DNA from: a virus
Length of the DNA: 64,000 nucleotides
Reading direction: 5' to 3' (one strand)
Virus record (IMG/VR): IMGVR_UViG_3300035661_000018
Location: 45,520-109,519 of that record
Each line of letters opens with the position of its first letter. The first letter of the stretch is position 1. The notes beneath the pieces are model-generated. The model was given only the letters and a program-made list of their open reading frames with translations, was not told where the DNA came from and ran no database searches. Positions 43,668-51,766 of the stretch are shown here, piece after piece. A program made the translations under genes and the position numbers.

Positions 43668-43746
43668 AGTAGTAGTTCGCCACGGTGGTAGACAGCGCCG
43701 TGACCATAAACTTCTAAAAGTTTGGTATAGGCATTCGTCAGCATGA
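43660..43746 (+). CDS. 28-residue basic ORF
   Basis: TTG start with a strong SD GGAGAGG 7 bases upstream. Product EVVVRHGGRQRRDHKLLKV then WYRHSSA is very basic. Overlaps the QueD end and the next ATG (ATGA). Possibly a real nucleic-acid-binding micro-protein. Confidence 0.4.
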   Translation: MPEVVVRHGGRQRRDHKLLKVWYRHSSA

Positions 43747-43931
43747 GCACATCCACAGCCCAACCCGTCGCCGATACATTCAATGAATGTATCGCTCAAG
43801 AGTTGATTCTGCAAGTCAATCCAAATGCAACAGAGGCAGAGATTACCGAGACTTGGCACAAGTGTCGCGATAATCCTTGGGATGCTGGCATCCTGTATGC
43901 TCTGTTGCAACTCGCAAGGGAGCGCGCATGA
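43743..43931 (+). CDS. small hypothetical protein
   Basis: 62 residues, helical and acidic (DTFNECIAQELILQVNPNATEAEITETWHKC). ATGA-coupled at both ends. Function unknown. Confidence 0.5.
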   Translation: MSTSTAQPVADTFNECIAQELILQVNPNATEAEITETWHKCRDNPWDAGILYALLQLARERA

Positions 43932-44248
43932 TCGATACAACCGTCACCGTGTCGGGGATGGGTGGGTGCATCCAGAATGAGATTTTCTTGATCTCTGGTG
44001 CACCCCGCGCAGCGGGGGTTCATTGTCAAGGTGGATGACTCATACTCCCCCACAGAGAAGTACGACGACCCCCTCAACACTCCAACAGGTTCGCCAGCAT
44101 TGTCAGAAATTCAATGCTGGCATACTATCCCCTAACAGACCGCAAGCACGAACCAAATACTGTACGTATTATTGCTCGCCATATTCCCCGGGGGCGGTTA
44201 AACACAACATTGAAAGTGAATGCCATAAATACAGCACCTGCCCCATAG
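43928..44248 (+). pseudogene. gene readable only with two frame changes
   Basis: Reading from ATG 43928: VSGMGGCIQNEIFLISGAPRAA; one base later FIVKVDDSYSPTEKYDDPLNTPTGSPALSEIQCWHTIP; then back LTDRKHEPNTVRIIARHIPRG. The three parts make one natural protein of about 105 residues. The breaks fall at GGGGG (44014-44018) and CCCC (44129-44132). Homopolymer indel errors are the simplest reason. Confidence 0.5.
44224..44231 (+). promoter_or_regulatory. T4-type late promoter box
   Basis: CATAAATA 28 bases before the start at 44259. Confidence 0.7.
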
Positions 44249-44258
44249 GAGCGTATGT

Positions 44259-45533
44259 ATGACATTCAAAATGATCCGGGAAGCACAAGCGCTTGCCCGC
44301 CTCGGCCGTAATGCTGAATTCACCCAAACCGTTAAGAACGTGTTGGGTGTTGACTCTGTAATCGGCTTGCCTGTGCTGCACGAAGGTGCAAGCCCTGAGC
44401 CAAGTGACTTCTCAACTTGGCTAACGACTCTCGTCGATCACGCCGCTGATGCTGGCATCAACATTTCAAAGCGTCAGGACTTTATGGACCTGGCCCACGA
44501 AATGTTTGACAACGACCCAAAGATGGGTATGTTTGGTGGTGGCCACAAGATGCGTGAGCGTTGTGCCAATATGCTGTGGGCTCAGTACAAGATGAACCAA
44601 GCCCACCAGCAAGTGCAAGATCACGTTGCCAACGTTGTTGCCCCAGGCAACGAAAACGAAGAGTCTGGCTTCAGCCAAGCGCTGACGATGGCCAAGGGTA
44701 GCGAAAATGAAGAGCGTGCTCGCACAAAAGCGCCTGTTCTTGCTCGTGCTCTGAAGGTTAACACGAAGACCAAGAAGAACCCATACCCAGCTGGATCTCT
44801 CCGTGCAGCGCTGTGGGATGACCTGCATTCAGGCTCTGAGGATGAGGAAGAAGATCCAGAACTGCAAGACGATGTCAACGATGAGATTCCATCCGACATG
44901 GACGAGCCAGATTCATCCGATATGTCTCCAGATCAACTCGCCATGCGCATTACCGGTGTAGCACACACTAGCGAGGATGACGAGGGCGACATCGAAGCAC
45001 GTCTCGATGACCTAGAACAGCGCGTATCTGACATCGAAGGTACAGATAAGGACGTCGGCAACGATGAACTGCTGGACCAGGAGCGCGAAGACAATCCAGA
45101 AATGGATCATCCAAAGGCTGATGACGACACCGACGACGCTGGCATCGACCAGATGGGCGATGACGAGTACGCTGACGATGATGGTGAGGAAGATCCGATT
45201 GCCGCTGTCCGCAATAAGCCAGAAGGTGAAAAGCCTCGTGCTTTCCAACCAGGTGCACGCTTCCAAGAGGACGAAGAGTTTTCACCGGAAGTAACCAAGA
45301 CGATTTTCCAACACGCCATCACACAACCTAAGCAGCATATGGCTCAGGCTCTGAAGGATGAGGAAGATGCTGGTGCGACAGCTTGGCTGAAGACACAACT
45401 GCCTAAGAATCCCCACCCAAAGGATTCACCAGCACACCGTGCTTGGATGAAGGGTCTGCGCAACACTGCTGCGCAAGCTCTGGGTATTAACCTGAAGCCT
45501 CGCGACCCCGTGAAGACCAAGAAGAAGCGCTAA
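44259..45533 (+). CDS. large acidic late protein
   Basis: 424 residues. Globular N terminus with LAHEMFDNDPKMGMFGGGHKMRERCANMLW, then a very acidic region at about 190-320 (SGSEDEEEDPELQDDVND; Asp/Glu near half of residues), then a helical C-terminal region (EVTKTIFQHAITQPKQHMAQAL) and a basic end RDPVKTKKKR. Late promoter, SD AGGAG. Composition suggests an internal head or scaffold-type protein; no protease site or family recognised. Confidence 0.55.
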   Translation: MTFKMIREAQALARLGRNAEFTQTVKNVLGVDSVIGLPVLHEGASPEPSDFSTWLTTLVDHAADAGINISKRQDFMDLAHEMFDNDPKMGMFGGGHKMRERCANMLWAQYKMNQAHQQVQDHVANVVAPGNENEESGFSQALTMAKGSENEERARTKAPVLARALKVNTKTKKNPYPAGSLRAALWDDLHSGSEDEEEDPELQDDVNDEIPSDMDEPDSSDMSPDQLAMRITGVAHTSEDDEGDIEARLDDLEQRVSDIEGTDKDVGNDELLDQEREDNPEMDHPKADDDTDDAGIDQMGDDEYADDDGEEDPIAAVRNKPEGEKPRAFQPGARFQEDEEFSPEVTKTIFQHAITQPKQHMAQALKDEEDAGATAWLKTQLPKNPHPKDSPAHRAWMKGLRNTAAQALGINLKPRDPVKTKKKR

Positions 45534-45545
45534 TGCACCGCGCGT

Positions 45546-45588
45546 AGAGAGAACTAGAGCACCCAACAGTGTTCAGTTCTCTCTACTC
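45546..45588. terminator. 12-bp hairpin
   Basis: GTAGAGAGAACT pairs with AGTTCTCTCTAC across 19 bases, just after the acidic protein gene. No T run; a processing site or weak terminator. Confidence 0.5.
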
Positions 45589-45599
45589 ACTTTCGGTCG

Positions 45600-45605
45600 T
45601 ATAAT
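45600..45605 (+). promoter_or_regulatory. promoter -10 box
   Basis: TATAAT 37 bases before the start at 45642; no good -35. Confidence 0.4.
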
Positions 45606-45641
45606 CATAACAGACGTGTATGTAACACGCAAGAGAAAACA

Positions 45642-46013
45642 ATGCAAGAAGCGAAGCCTTTCCTGACGGTTCAAGAGCTGATCGATCACGTTGACACCGT
45701 TCTCCTATCGTATCAATCCGTGCTCCAGCATGCGCGCGCCGGCACGATTGACACTCTATACCATAGCACCATCAAGTGCGTCGTTGACGAAATGATGATG
45801 ATGCCTTCTCGTCGTGTAGACTTGAAGATGGAGGTGGTTGAGGAGCAGCAAAAGGTAACTGAGGGGATGGCTACAATCACTAACATCCTCGCTGCAATGT
45901 GTGATCGTACCCTAACTGAAGTTACTGAAGATGTGGCTAAGGTAATAGGCGAATTTCCCCAGCAGGATGTCATTACAGCCACACAGCTTCGCCGAACGAA
46001 TATGCTCAACTGA
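45642..46013 (+). CDS. hypothetical helical protein
   Basis: 123 residues, helical throughout, with heptad-like stretches (ELIDHVDTVLLSYQSVLQHAR; DLKMEVVEEQQKVTEGMATITNILAAM). No motif of known enzymes. Own promoter-like box. Function unknown. Confidence 0.5.
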   Translation: MQEAKPFLTVQELIDHVDTVLLSYQSVLQHARAGTIDTLYHSTIKCVVDEMMMMPSRRVDLKMEVVEEQQKVTEGMATITNILAAMCDRTLTEVTEDVAKVIGEFPQQDVITATQLRRTNMLN

Positions 46014-46081
46014 GTTGAGCATTAAACCCCTATCAGATAGGATATCGGTCATTCCAGCCGCTATCCTGCTGAGGAGGCCCT

Positions 46082-47047
46082 TTGGCTAAGAAACAAGCAC
46101 CGTATTTCACACTGGCTCCTACACAAAAACCGAAAGTTGAGCCACCACCTGCCCAACTCCAGCTGTTCAGCAAGATGCACTTTGCGGCAATCGATCCGAA
46201 GATCGAACAGCTCGCTGATGAAGTCGCCCCGCGACTGAACAGAACAACGTCGATGACGTATTACGCAGTGCTCCATCCGGAGACTGTGTTTGAGCGGCTC
46301 GACGACATCCAGCCCGACACTGCTCAATACGAAAAGTGGTCGTTGTGTGGCGTTACTGCTCAAGTAACCCCGAAGCGGATCCGCTCGTTCAGGGGCAACC
46401 TGAAATGTGTCTGCTGCGGCCGTGAAGGTAATATGTTCCTTGTCGAGCGCCACAAAAACGACATAGGAGGATGCCAGTATCTGAACCTGTATCATGCGAG
46501 CCAATCTGGGCTCGCTCTGATGACGGTTGATCACATCCTGCCCGATAGTCTTGGTGGCAAGTACAGTCAAGACAACTTCCAGACGATGTGCCGCAGCTGC
46601 AACAGCGCCAAGGGCAACCTGATGTCGATCCCTGAGATTGAGAAGGTTCGCGCAAACATCGCTTTGTACGCAAAATCCTGGGTCGTACATGAATTCCTTG
46701 ACCTGCTGTTGAGCTTGCAGCTGCATATCAATAAGGCAGAGGAAAACACGAAGGAACAGTCAGACTTGCGCAAAATCTTCGATCAGTACCGCCGCCGCAT
46801 TAAGTACAACACCAAGCCGGGTGCTGCTAACGCCGCTGTGCTCGAATTGCGTCAAGCTATCGACCGCCACTTCAGCCCGCGGCCCGTGATCGCCGCCCAT
46901 GTCGTGAAGCCGCATTCGTGGCTTCACGAGATTAAGTTGGCGTATCGTCGCTGGCGCAAGCAATCCAAGAAACTGGTTGCACAGTCGATTCGCCGGATGG
47001 GCGTATCACTAGTAAACATGTCGAACGCAATGCTGTCGGATAAGTAA
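46082..47047 (+). CDS. HNH nuclease-family protein
   Basis: 321 residues. CVCCGREGNMFLVERHKND at about 113, LMTVDHILPDSLGGKYSQDNFQTMCRSCNSAKGN at about 150-185: a classic HNH with DH, N and both CxxC pairs. C-terminal 130 residues are helical and basic (RRRIKYNTKPGAANAAV; YRRWRKQSKKLVAQSIRR). TTG start with strong SD GAGGAGG. It lacks the hairpin module of the homing genes and has a long C-terminal part, so it may serve the phage itself rather than be a mobile element. Confidence 0.75.
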   Translation: MAKKQAPYFTLAPTQKPKVEPPPAQLQLFSKMHFAAIDPKIEQLADEVAPRLNRTTSMTYYAVLHPETVFERLDDIQPDTAQYEKWSLCGVTAQVTPKRIRSFRGNLKCVCCGREGNMFLVERHKNDIGGCQYLNLYHASQSGLALMTVDHILPDSLGGKYSQDNFQTMCRSCNSAKGNLMSIPEIEKVRANIALYAKSWVVHEFLDLLLSLQLHINKAEENTKEQSDLRKIFDQYRRRIKYNTKPGAANAAVLELRQAIDRHFSPRPVIAAHVVKPHSWLHEIKLAYRRWRKQSKKLVAQSIRRMGVSLVNMSNAMLSDK

Positions 47048-47106
47048 CCCTGTTGTTTAATGGGTTTTGATCGATTAGGATCGAAACATCAACAGCAGGA
47101 AATTAC

Positions 47107-47241
47107 ATGAGCAGCTTCGCCAGAAAATTCAATGGTACTCATGTACTGTCTGCCATTGTGAATGCCACGGTGACCATCATCGTGTGTACGCTTACCGCCA
47201 TCGGTGCGTTTGCGATCGGTCACATTGCGGGTTGGTGGTGA
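47107..47241 (+). CDS. small membrane protein
   Basis: 44 residues with one membrane span (HVLSAIVNATVTIIVCTLTAIGAFAIGHIAG). SD CAGGAAA. First of four tiny genes. Function unknown. Confidence 0.5.
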   Translation: MSSFARKFNGTHVLSAIVNATVTIIVCTLTAIGAFAIGHIAGWW

Positions 47242-47242
47242 T

Positions 47243-47380
47243 ATGAACTTCAACGGCATTGAGAAAATGATTCTGGGCCTCATCTTCTGGGATGTGGTTG
47301 CTGTGCTAGCTGTTGGGGCTCTGTGCTCCGGCATTGTGTACGGCGTGTACAAGGCTGGCCAAGCCATTGGTGCTTGGTAA
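47243..47380 (+). CDS. small membrane protein
   Basis: 45 residues with one membrane span (MILGLIFWDVVAVLAVGALCSGIVYGVY). One base after the preceding gene. The two may form a membrane pair. SD GTGGTG is poor, so translation may depend on coupling. Confidence 0.5.
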   Translation: MNFNGIEKMILGLIFWDVVAVLAVGALCSGIVYGVYKAGQAIGAW

Positions 47381-47392
47381 CGGGAGAATACC

Positions 47393-47551
47393 ATGGACGA
47401 CGAAAAGGTTTGCACGAACTACCTCGGCTACAAGCAGTTTGTAGACGAAAAGGGTCGCTACAAGTGCATCTGCTGCAAACTGCCGTACACCAACGAGGGT
47501 GATGGTCTGTTGTGCAAGATGTGTGCCGACAAAGAGGTTGGTGATGACTGA
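47393..47551 (+). CDS. small zinc-ribbon protein
   Basis: 52 residues with KCICCKLPYTNEGDGLLCKMC: two CxxC pairs in a ribbon. SD GGGAG. Overlaps the next ORF. Function unknown. Confidence 0.5.
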   Translation: MDDEKVCTNYLGYKQFVDEKGRYKCICCKLPYTNEGDGLLCKMCADKEVGDD

Positions 47552-47633
47552 CTTTAACGTCGCTATCCGGCGTGCGACGAGCATACACGGAGCAAGCACG
47601 ATCTGTGTTGCGGTGGGTACTTTCGTGGATTGA
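47544..47633 (+). CDS. 29-residue ORF
   Basis: ATG overlaps the end of the zinc-ribbon gene. Product MTDFNVAIRRATSIHGASTI... Weak evidence, kept because of the coupling. Confidence 0.3.
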   Translation: MTDFNVAIRRATSIHGASTICVAVGTFVD

Positions 47634-47639
47634 TTGAGC

Positions 47640-47668
47640 TTGACTCTTGATTTGGGTCTTGTGATAGT
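47640..47668 (+). promoter_or_regulatory. sigma70-like early promoter
   Basis: TTGACT, 17-base spacer, GATAGT; a TATACT at 47672 is an alternative -10. Confidence 0.55.
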
Positions 47669-47714
47669 CTGTATACTGGTTTTTACAAGACGAAGCCAAG
47701 TCGAGACGACAACC

Positions 47715-47760
47715 CAACATCGTCGGCCTCGCGAGGCCGACGATGTTGCACCGAAGGTGC
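47715..47760 (+). ncRNA. structured leader: 34-base palindrome plus second hairpin
   Basis: CAACATCGTCGGCCTCG is followed directly by its exact complement (47715-47748), then GCACC-GAA-GGTGC (47748-47760). They lie between a promoter and the SD of 47796-48062. No T run, so an attenuator, RNA-stability element or protein-binding operator is more likely than a plain terminator. Confidence 0.5.
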
Positions 47761-47795
47761 AGTGATTGCTGTTCTCGAAACAAGAGGAGCACACC

Positions 47796-48062
47796 ATGTA
47801 CCCGATTCTGCCAGCCAACCCAAATACCATCACCCCTCAATCCCGAGGGGGGGTGATGTCCGCTGCCGATGTCGTTCGTAAGTACGCGATAATCGATCGT
47901 CATGCGGATATCTATAATGCGGTTCAGGTGGACCTCGCACACCTGCGATCTTGGGACACGTATCAACGGACTACTGCTGAGGAGCGTGAGCAGGCAAAGA
48001 TCGCGCTCTACACAGTCTTCCACGAGAGACTTCCGGGTGGAAAGCCGCAGAGGCTGCATTGA
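47796..48062 (+). CDS. hypothetical early protein
   Basis: 88 residues. Pro/Ser start, then helices (SAADVVRKYAIIDRHADIYNAVQVDLAHL). Start 47796 is set by SD AAGAGGAG. Long structured leader upstream. Function unknown. Confidence 0.5.
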   Translation: MYPILPANPNTITPQSRGGVMSAADVVRKYAIIDRHADIYNAVQVDLAHLRSWDTYQRTTAEEREQAKIALYTVFHERLPGGKPQRLH

Positions 48063-48071
48063 ATTGCCCTC

Positions 48072-48100
48072 TTGACTTTTACCCTAAATCCTCCGATACT
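48072..48100 (+). promoter_or_regulatory. sigma70-like early promoter
   Basis: TTGACT, 17-base spacer TTTACCCTAAATCCTCC, GATACT, upstream of the helicase. Confidence 0.75.
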
Positions 48101-48133
48101 GGCTTCATTGTCGATCAACCGAGGATTCCCCAC

Positions 48134-49309
48134 ATGAGCACTACCGACCCCGACTTCGAACAGAATGAACTCGCCAACTCGATCGAGGACGGGCTCAATC
48201 CGGACAGCCTTGTTGAGATGTACGGTGAGCGCGAAATGCGGTGGTATCAGGTTGCAGCTCGCAACCAAGCCGTCGCCGCTCTCGAATCGGGCAGCAAGCG
48301 GGTCCTGATCGTTCTGCCCACGGGCGCAGGTAAGACCCTGACGATCGCCGCTTCCCTGTCGTTCCCCGCGATGCGACACGCACTCGGCGTTACGGGCGAT
48401 CGTCCGCTCCGCGTGCTGTTCATCGCACACAAGCACCGGTTGCTGTCGCAGGCCGAATCGACGTTCGTCTCCGAGAGCAACGTCGAACTGATCGCTCACA
48501 GTGCCTTCAGTGACCTCCCACCCGATCTGATCAAGAACGGCTGGGACGTGACAGTGATCGACGAGGCGCATCATGAAGCTGCCTCAACATTCCAGCTGCA
48601 TTTGGAGCGACTCGGCAATCGCCCGATCATCGGCCTGTCTGCCACACCCGATCGTGCGGATGGCTGCCTGATCAAGTTCGATGTGATCATCAATCCGATC
48701 TCGCGTGAGCAGGCCGTGGCAGAGGGCTTCCTGGCGGAGACGTCGATCCACTCGTTCGTTGACGCCTCAATGAAGGACAAGACGGAGATCCTGACCGACA
48801 TCTTCATGAACTTTGGCCATCAGATGGGCCAGACGATGGTGTTCCTGAAGACCAAGAAGGAAGTCGCTGCGATCACGCTCGTGCTCCAGTCGCTCGGCTA
48901 CAAGGCAGTTGCGATCCTCAACCAGACCGAACGCGAACTCAACCGTGTGCTCAACGACTTCTCGGACGGCAAGATCCAGTACGTGGTCAACTGCAACAAG
49001 ATCAACGAGGGCGTTGACGTCAAGGGCTGCACCGATGTCGTCCTTGGACGCCAATTTGGCTCGTACCCGCAGCTGAACCAAGTGATCGGTCGGGCAGCTC
49101 GGCCCGACTCGGACTGCAATGTGTGGGAGCTGATCAACCCGCTGTCTGGCCGTAACCTCGATACGACTGTGATCGTCGGCACGCCGAAGGAACACCGCCT
49201 GATGTCGAAGCGTGGCACAAAGTGGAACGAGCGTCAGTTCGACTATGTGACGCACCGCACGAACAAGCAGCTGGGCATTGCGTCTGGCATCCGCATTCGT
49301 CATAACTGA
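48134..49309 (+). CDS. SF2 DEAH-box helicase
   Basis: 391 residues. Motif I LPTGAGKT near residue 65, Ia FIAHKHRLLSQ, II VIDEAHHE (DEAH), III GLSATPDRADG, IV-V TMVFLKTKKEV and NKINEGVDVKGC, VI QVIGRAARP. Compact size and EGVDV/QxxGRAxR place it with UvsW/RadD-type helicases. It could unwind branched DNA or R-loops and help recombination-dependent replication. Early promoter; SD weak (GAGGATT). Ends at a strong two-way terminator. Confidence 0.85.
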   Translation: MSTTDPDFEQNELANSIEDGLNPDSLVEMYGEREMRWYQVAARNQAVAALESGSKRVLIVLPTGAGKTLTIAASLSFPAMRHALGVTGDRPLRVLFIAHKHRLLSQAESTFVSESNVELIAHSAFSDLPPDLIKNGWDVTVIDEAHHEAASTFQLHLERLGNRPIIGLSATPDRADGCLIKFDVIINPISREQAVAEGFLAETSIHSFVDASMKDKTEILTDIFMNFGHQMGQTMVFLKTKKEVAAITLVLQSLGYKAVAILNQTERELNRVLNDFSDGKIQYVVNCNKINEGVDVKGCTDVVLGRQFGSYPQLNQVIGRAARPDSDCNVWELINPLSGRNLDTTVIVGTPKEHRLMSKRGTKWNERQFDYVTHRTNKQLGIASGIRIRHN

Positions 49310-49321
49310 CGTGCAGCAAAC

Positions 49322-49349
49322 AAAAACGGCCCCCACGGGGGCCGTTTTT
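49322..49349. terminator. bidirectional rho-independent terminator
   Basis: AAAAACGGCCCC ... GGGGCCGTTTTT perfect stem between the convergent helicase and NlpC-like genes. Confidence 0.92.
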
Positions 49350-49363
49350 GTTATCGGTGTGCC

Positions 49364-49822
49364 TTACTTCACTGGTGCACCCATGTACTTCAGCAGCTTG
49401 TAGCAGTCTACGCGGTCATCTGAAGTTGCTGGCAGGCCCGCACGGCGTGCAACCTCTGCACCAAGCCTGAAGCAGTACCACTTGTTGCGGTCCGCTGTAT
49501 CAAAACCAACAATGAAGCCCAACAGACCACGCCAGTCGTAGTCCTTGTATAGTTGTGTTTCCAACCACGTGAGAGCTTCTGCCTCGTTAGGAGCGCTAGC
49601 CTCTACGATTTGATGATCGGGGAATCCCTCCAGGAAGCTGTTAAGAGAGCGTTTCGTTACGCCGCTGCGCCGTGCGAACGCATCGATGATGTGCTTGCCG
49701 TCGGCTGTAACGATGGCACAGTGAGCCCATGGTGCAAGGCCAAAGTGACCTGCCCGCAGTCCTTGTACTAGGCGTGACAGTGTGCTGAGGAATGCTGTGT
49801 CGCGGGTGAAAATAATCTTCAT
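49364..49822 (-). CDS. NlpC/P60-like (permuted papain fold) protein
   Basis: 152 residues. PWAHCAIVTADGKHIIDAF gives the His, later NKWYCFRLGAEVARRAG gives the Cys in the permuted order (YiiX/YaeF-like). YDWRGLLGFIVGF is the linking region. Such enzymes cut peptide or acyl bonds in cell wall peptides or lipids. No signal peptide. Late box on the minus strand at 49855-49862. Confidence 0.65.
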   Translation of the reverse strand: MKIIFTRDTAFLSTLSRLVQGLRAGHFGLAPWAHCAIVTADGKHIIDAFARRSGVTKRSLNSFLEGFPDHQIVEASAPNEAEALTWLETQLYKDYDWRGLLGFIVGFDTADRNKWYCFRLGAEVARRAGLPATSDDRVDCYKLLKYMGAPVK

Positions 49823-49854
49823 GGTTGTCCATTTGGCGTGTTGTTTGACCCAGT

Positions 49855-49862
49855 TATTTATC
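49855..49862 (-). promoter_or_regulatory. T4-type late promoter box
   Basis: GATAAATA on the minus strand, 33 bases before the start of the NlpC-like gene. Confidence 0.65.
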
Positions 49863-49893
49863 CAACGCTGTTAGTTATTTGGGAGATTCAACC

Positions 49894-50040
49894 ATGCAAA
49901 TATTCAAGATCAGGAACTCAGTAGGACTGTTCTCAACAGGCGGCGCCTCACCGCGATGGGCAAAGTCTGGCACCGTCGCGGTGATCATCTAGCGCAATCG
50001 GACTGCGCAGCGGTGTGCGGAATACGAACGCCTCAAGTGA
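49894..50040 (+). pseudogene. small conserved phage protein, frameshifted
   Basis: Start MQIFKIRNSVGLFSTGGASPRWAK, a common small T4-like protein (KIRxxxxGLFSTGGxxPRWxKxGKxW). The zero frame stops at 49992. Next frame gives GKVWHRRGDHLAQ, and a third gives RTAQRCAEYERLK to 50040. Two one-base changes would restore about 49 residues. SD GGGAGA present. Confidence 0.55.
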
Positions 50041-50097
50041 GAATTCGGCTGAGGCCCCATTGACATTCAGCATTGCGTGGCGGGCAGTGCTTGGTTC

Positions 50098-50131
50098 GTC
50101 TGATTTTTGTGGGCACACCCTGCAAAAATCA
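50098..50131. terminator. 10-bp hairpin
   Basis: CTGATTTTTG paired with CAAAAATCAG; the T/A runs are in the stem. Likely terminator or RNA-stability hairpin. Nothing else seen in 50041-50144. Confidence 0.5.
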
Positions 50132-50144
50132 GTAAATGGCCCTG

Positions 50145-50173
50145 TTGATCTTTCACCCTAAAACGATGATGAT
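50145..50173 (+). promoter_or_regulatory. sigma70-like early promoter
   Basis: TTGATC, 17-base spacer with TTCACCCTAAAA, GATGAT. Confidence 0.55.
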
Positions 50174-50214
50174 GGTCCCATCGCTGATCAAACCATTCCG
50201 AGGAAGCCCATATT

Positions 50215-51465
50215 ATGCTGAAGATCGATCCCAAGCTGCTGACTGTTGAAATCGTCCAACTGAAGGCTGTCACAACCGCTCTTGGCGGCAGCATCAGCGT
50301 GGTCGATCCCGAAGCCAGCGCGCCTGGCAAAGAAGCATACAAGCGGATCGCTGTTCCGTTGGCTGTGGCCCGTTCGTTCATCCAGAAAACCAAGAAAATC
50401 ACGCGCTATCTCAAGCCCGTGTACACCGCCCTCGTTCGATACGACAACAAGCTGGTTGTGGCAATGGAACGCCACCCCCTTGCTGCAATGGGTGCTCTCG
50501 AGGAAGTGCTGGAAGATGGTACCGTCCATCGCTGGCGCGCTGCATGTGAGGTCAACCTGCGGTCGACTGTGATTCCGCTGCTGTCGAGCTTGAACCGCAC
50601 GTGGTACTTCGACGGCCGCTACGCGTACGCACTCGCTACGAACGATCCGTCGGCTGCGATCCGCTCCGGCACGTTTCTGACGCGCAATGGCAGCTTCCGC
50701 AAGGTCATCGCCTCGTGCATCGATCTCCAGGAGCTGTCCGACGTCAACAAGTTGACCGTGTGCGACCGCAGCTGCTTGGCCTTCGTGACCAGCAGCGGCC
50801 AGTACGCGATCTCCCCTCCGATCTGGAAGAACCTGTCGGACGTTGGTGGCACTGCTCTGCGCAAGGCTGCAGCGGCTGAATCCACTGAAGACGAGGATGA
50901 CGATGAAGGTACTGCACCCGACGCCGAGCACCCGGATGACCAACACGTGTACAACTTCGACGAGATCGACCGTACGCTGGCCGTCAACCTGAATTTCGCT
51001 CTCGCCGCAGGCAATGAAATCGGTAAGCTGTTCGGATTCGAACAGATCGAGCCGCTCCAGCTCGATCGGTTGATGATCGAGCTGCATACGACCAACCTGC
51101 CGAACGTGCCAAAGCAAGTGAAGGCGACGTACGACACGGGCCTGCAATTCACCCACGCGATGGCGTGGCTGATCGGAATGTTCCGTCACACGAAGACGCT
51201 GGACACGCTGATCATGATGCGAGCCCTGATGAAGTACCTGACGCAGAAGGGCGTGTTCCGTAGCAGCACGTTTGATGCTGCTCACGTGTTCATGGAAGGC
51301 AAGTCGCAAGCTGACGTCCCCGTCCACAAGCTGGATGACCTGCTGCATGACGACACGACGAAGGTATCGATCGGCGCCCTGCTGAACCAGGCTCGCCGCG
51401 GTGCCAAGGCACGCAAGGGCCAGCCCCTGATTCACCAAATCGGTGGCATGTTGAACGAAGAGTGA
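50215..51465 (+). CDS. large early protein, unknown
   Basis: 416 residues. First half mixed alpha/beta (KRIAVPLAVARSFIQKTKKITRYLKPVYTALVRYDNKLV), an acidic linker at about 222-250 (ESTEDEDDDEGTAPDAEHPDD), then a helical second half (TYDTGLQFTHAMAWLIGMFRHTKTLDTLIMMRALMKYL) and a basic end. Two-domain protein with a likely flexible acidic joint. Early promoter and SD GAGGAAG. No family recognised. Confidence 0.55.
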   Translation: MLKIDPKLLTVEIVQLKAVTTALGGSISVVDPEASAPGKEAYKRIAVPLAVARSFIQKTKKITRYLKPVYTALVRYDNKLVVAMERHPLAAMGALEEVLEDGTVHRWRAACEVNLRSTVIPLLSSLNRTWYFDGRYAYALATNDPSAAIRSGTFLTRNGSFRKVIASCIDLQELSDVNKLTVCDRSCLAFVTSSGQYAISPPIWKNLSDVGGTALRKAAAAESTEDEDDDEGTAPDAEHPDDQHVYNFDEIDRTLAVNLNFALAAGNEIGKLFGFEQIEPLQLDRLMIELHTTNLPNVPKQVKATYDTGLQFTHAMAWLIGMFRHTKTLDTLIMMRALMKYLTQKGVFRSSTFDAAHVFMEGKSQADVPVHKLDDLLHDDTTKVSIGALLNQARRGAKARKGQPLIHQIGGMLNEE

Positions 51466-51476
51466 GGAGCGAACAC

Positions 51477-51596
51477 ATGGACAAGATCCCGAACCAATTC
51501 ACTGCGGAAGACCGCGAACGCGTTGCGGACGGCTATCCGCCGCTCGATATGAAGGACGCGGTGATGTACACGCTTACATACCTCCCTGGGATGTGA
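51477..51596 (+). CDS. 39-residue protein
   Basis: SD GAGGAG eight bases upstream. Product begins MDKIPNQFTAEDRERVADGY. Follows the large early gene by 11 bases, so the same transcript. Function unknown. Confidence 0.5.
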   Translation: MDKIPNQFTAEDRERVADGYPPLDMKDAVMYTLTYLPGM

Positions 51597-51608
51597 GCTA
51601 AACGGCCC

Positions 51609-51616
51609 AGTAAATA
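51609..51616 (+). promoter_or_regulatory. late promoter-like box
   Basis: AGTAAATA just upstream of an early promoter; could give late transcription of 51767-52861. Confidence 0.35.
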
Positions 51617-51621
51617 CACCG

Positions 51622-51650
51622 TTGACATCCTTCAGCGTTTCGCTTAGGAT
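51622..51650 (+). promoter_or_regulatory. sigma70-like early promoter, strong
   Basis: TTGACA, 17-base spacer, TAGGAT. Start of a leader of about 110 bases before 51767. Confidence 0.75.
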
Positions 51651-51766
51651 ATCTTCACTGAACGACGTACGCGTACGAAGTCCAGTGTGTAGTTCGAGTC
51701 GGAAGCATCTTCGCCTCCCTCTCCCACCATCAACTCTAAATGTCTGCGGACAGATAGGATACTGAA

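Noticed and set aside
50188-51438. 416-residue minus-strand open frame
   Set aside because: Exact antisense of the early gene 50215-51465, which has promoter, SD and normal codon use.
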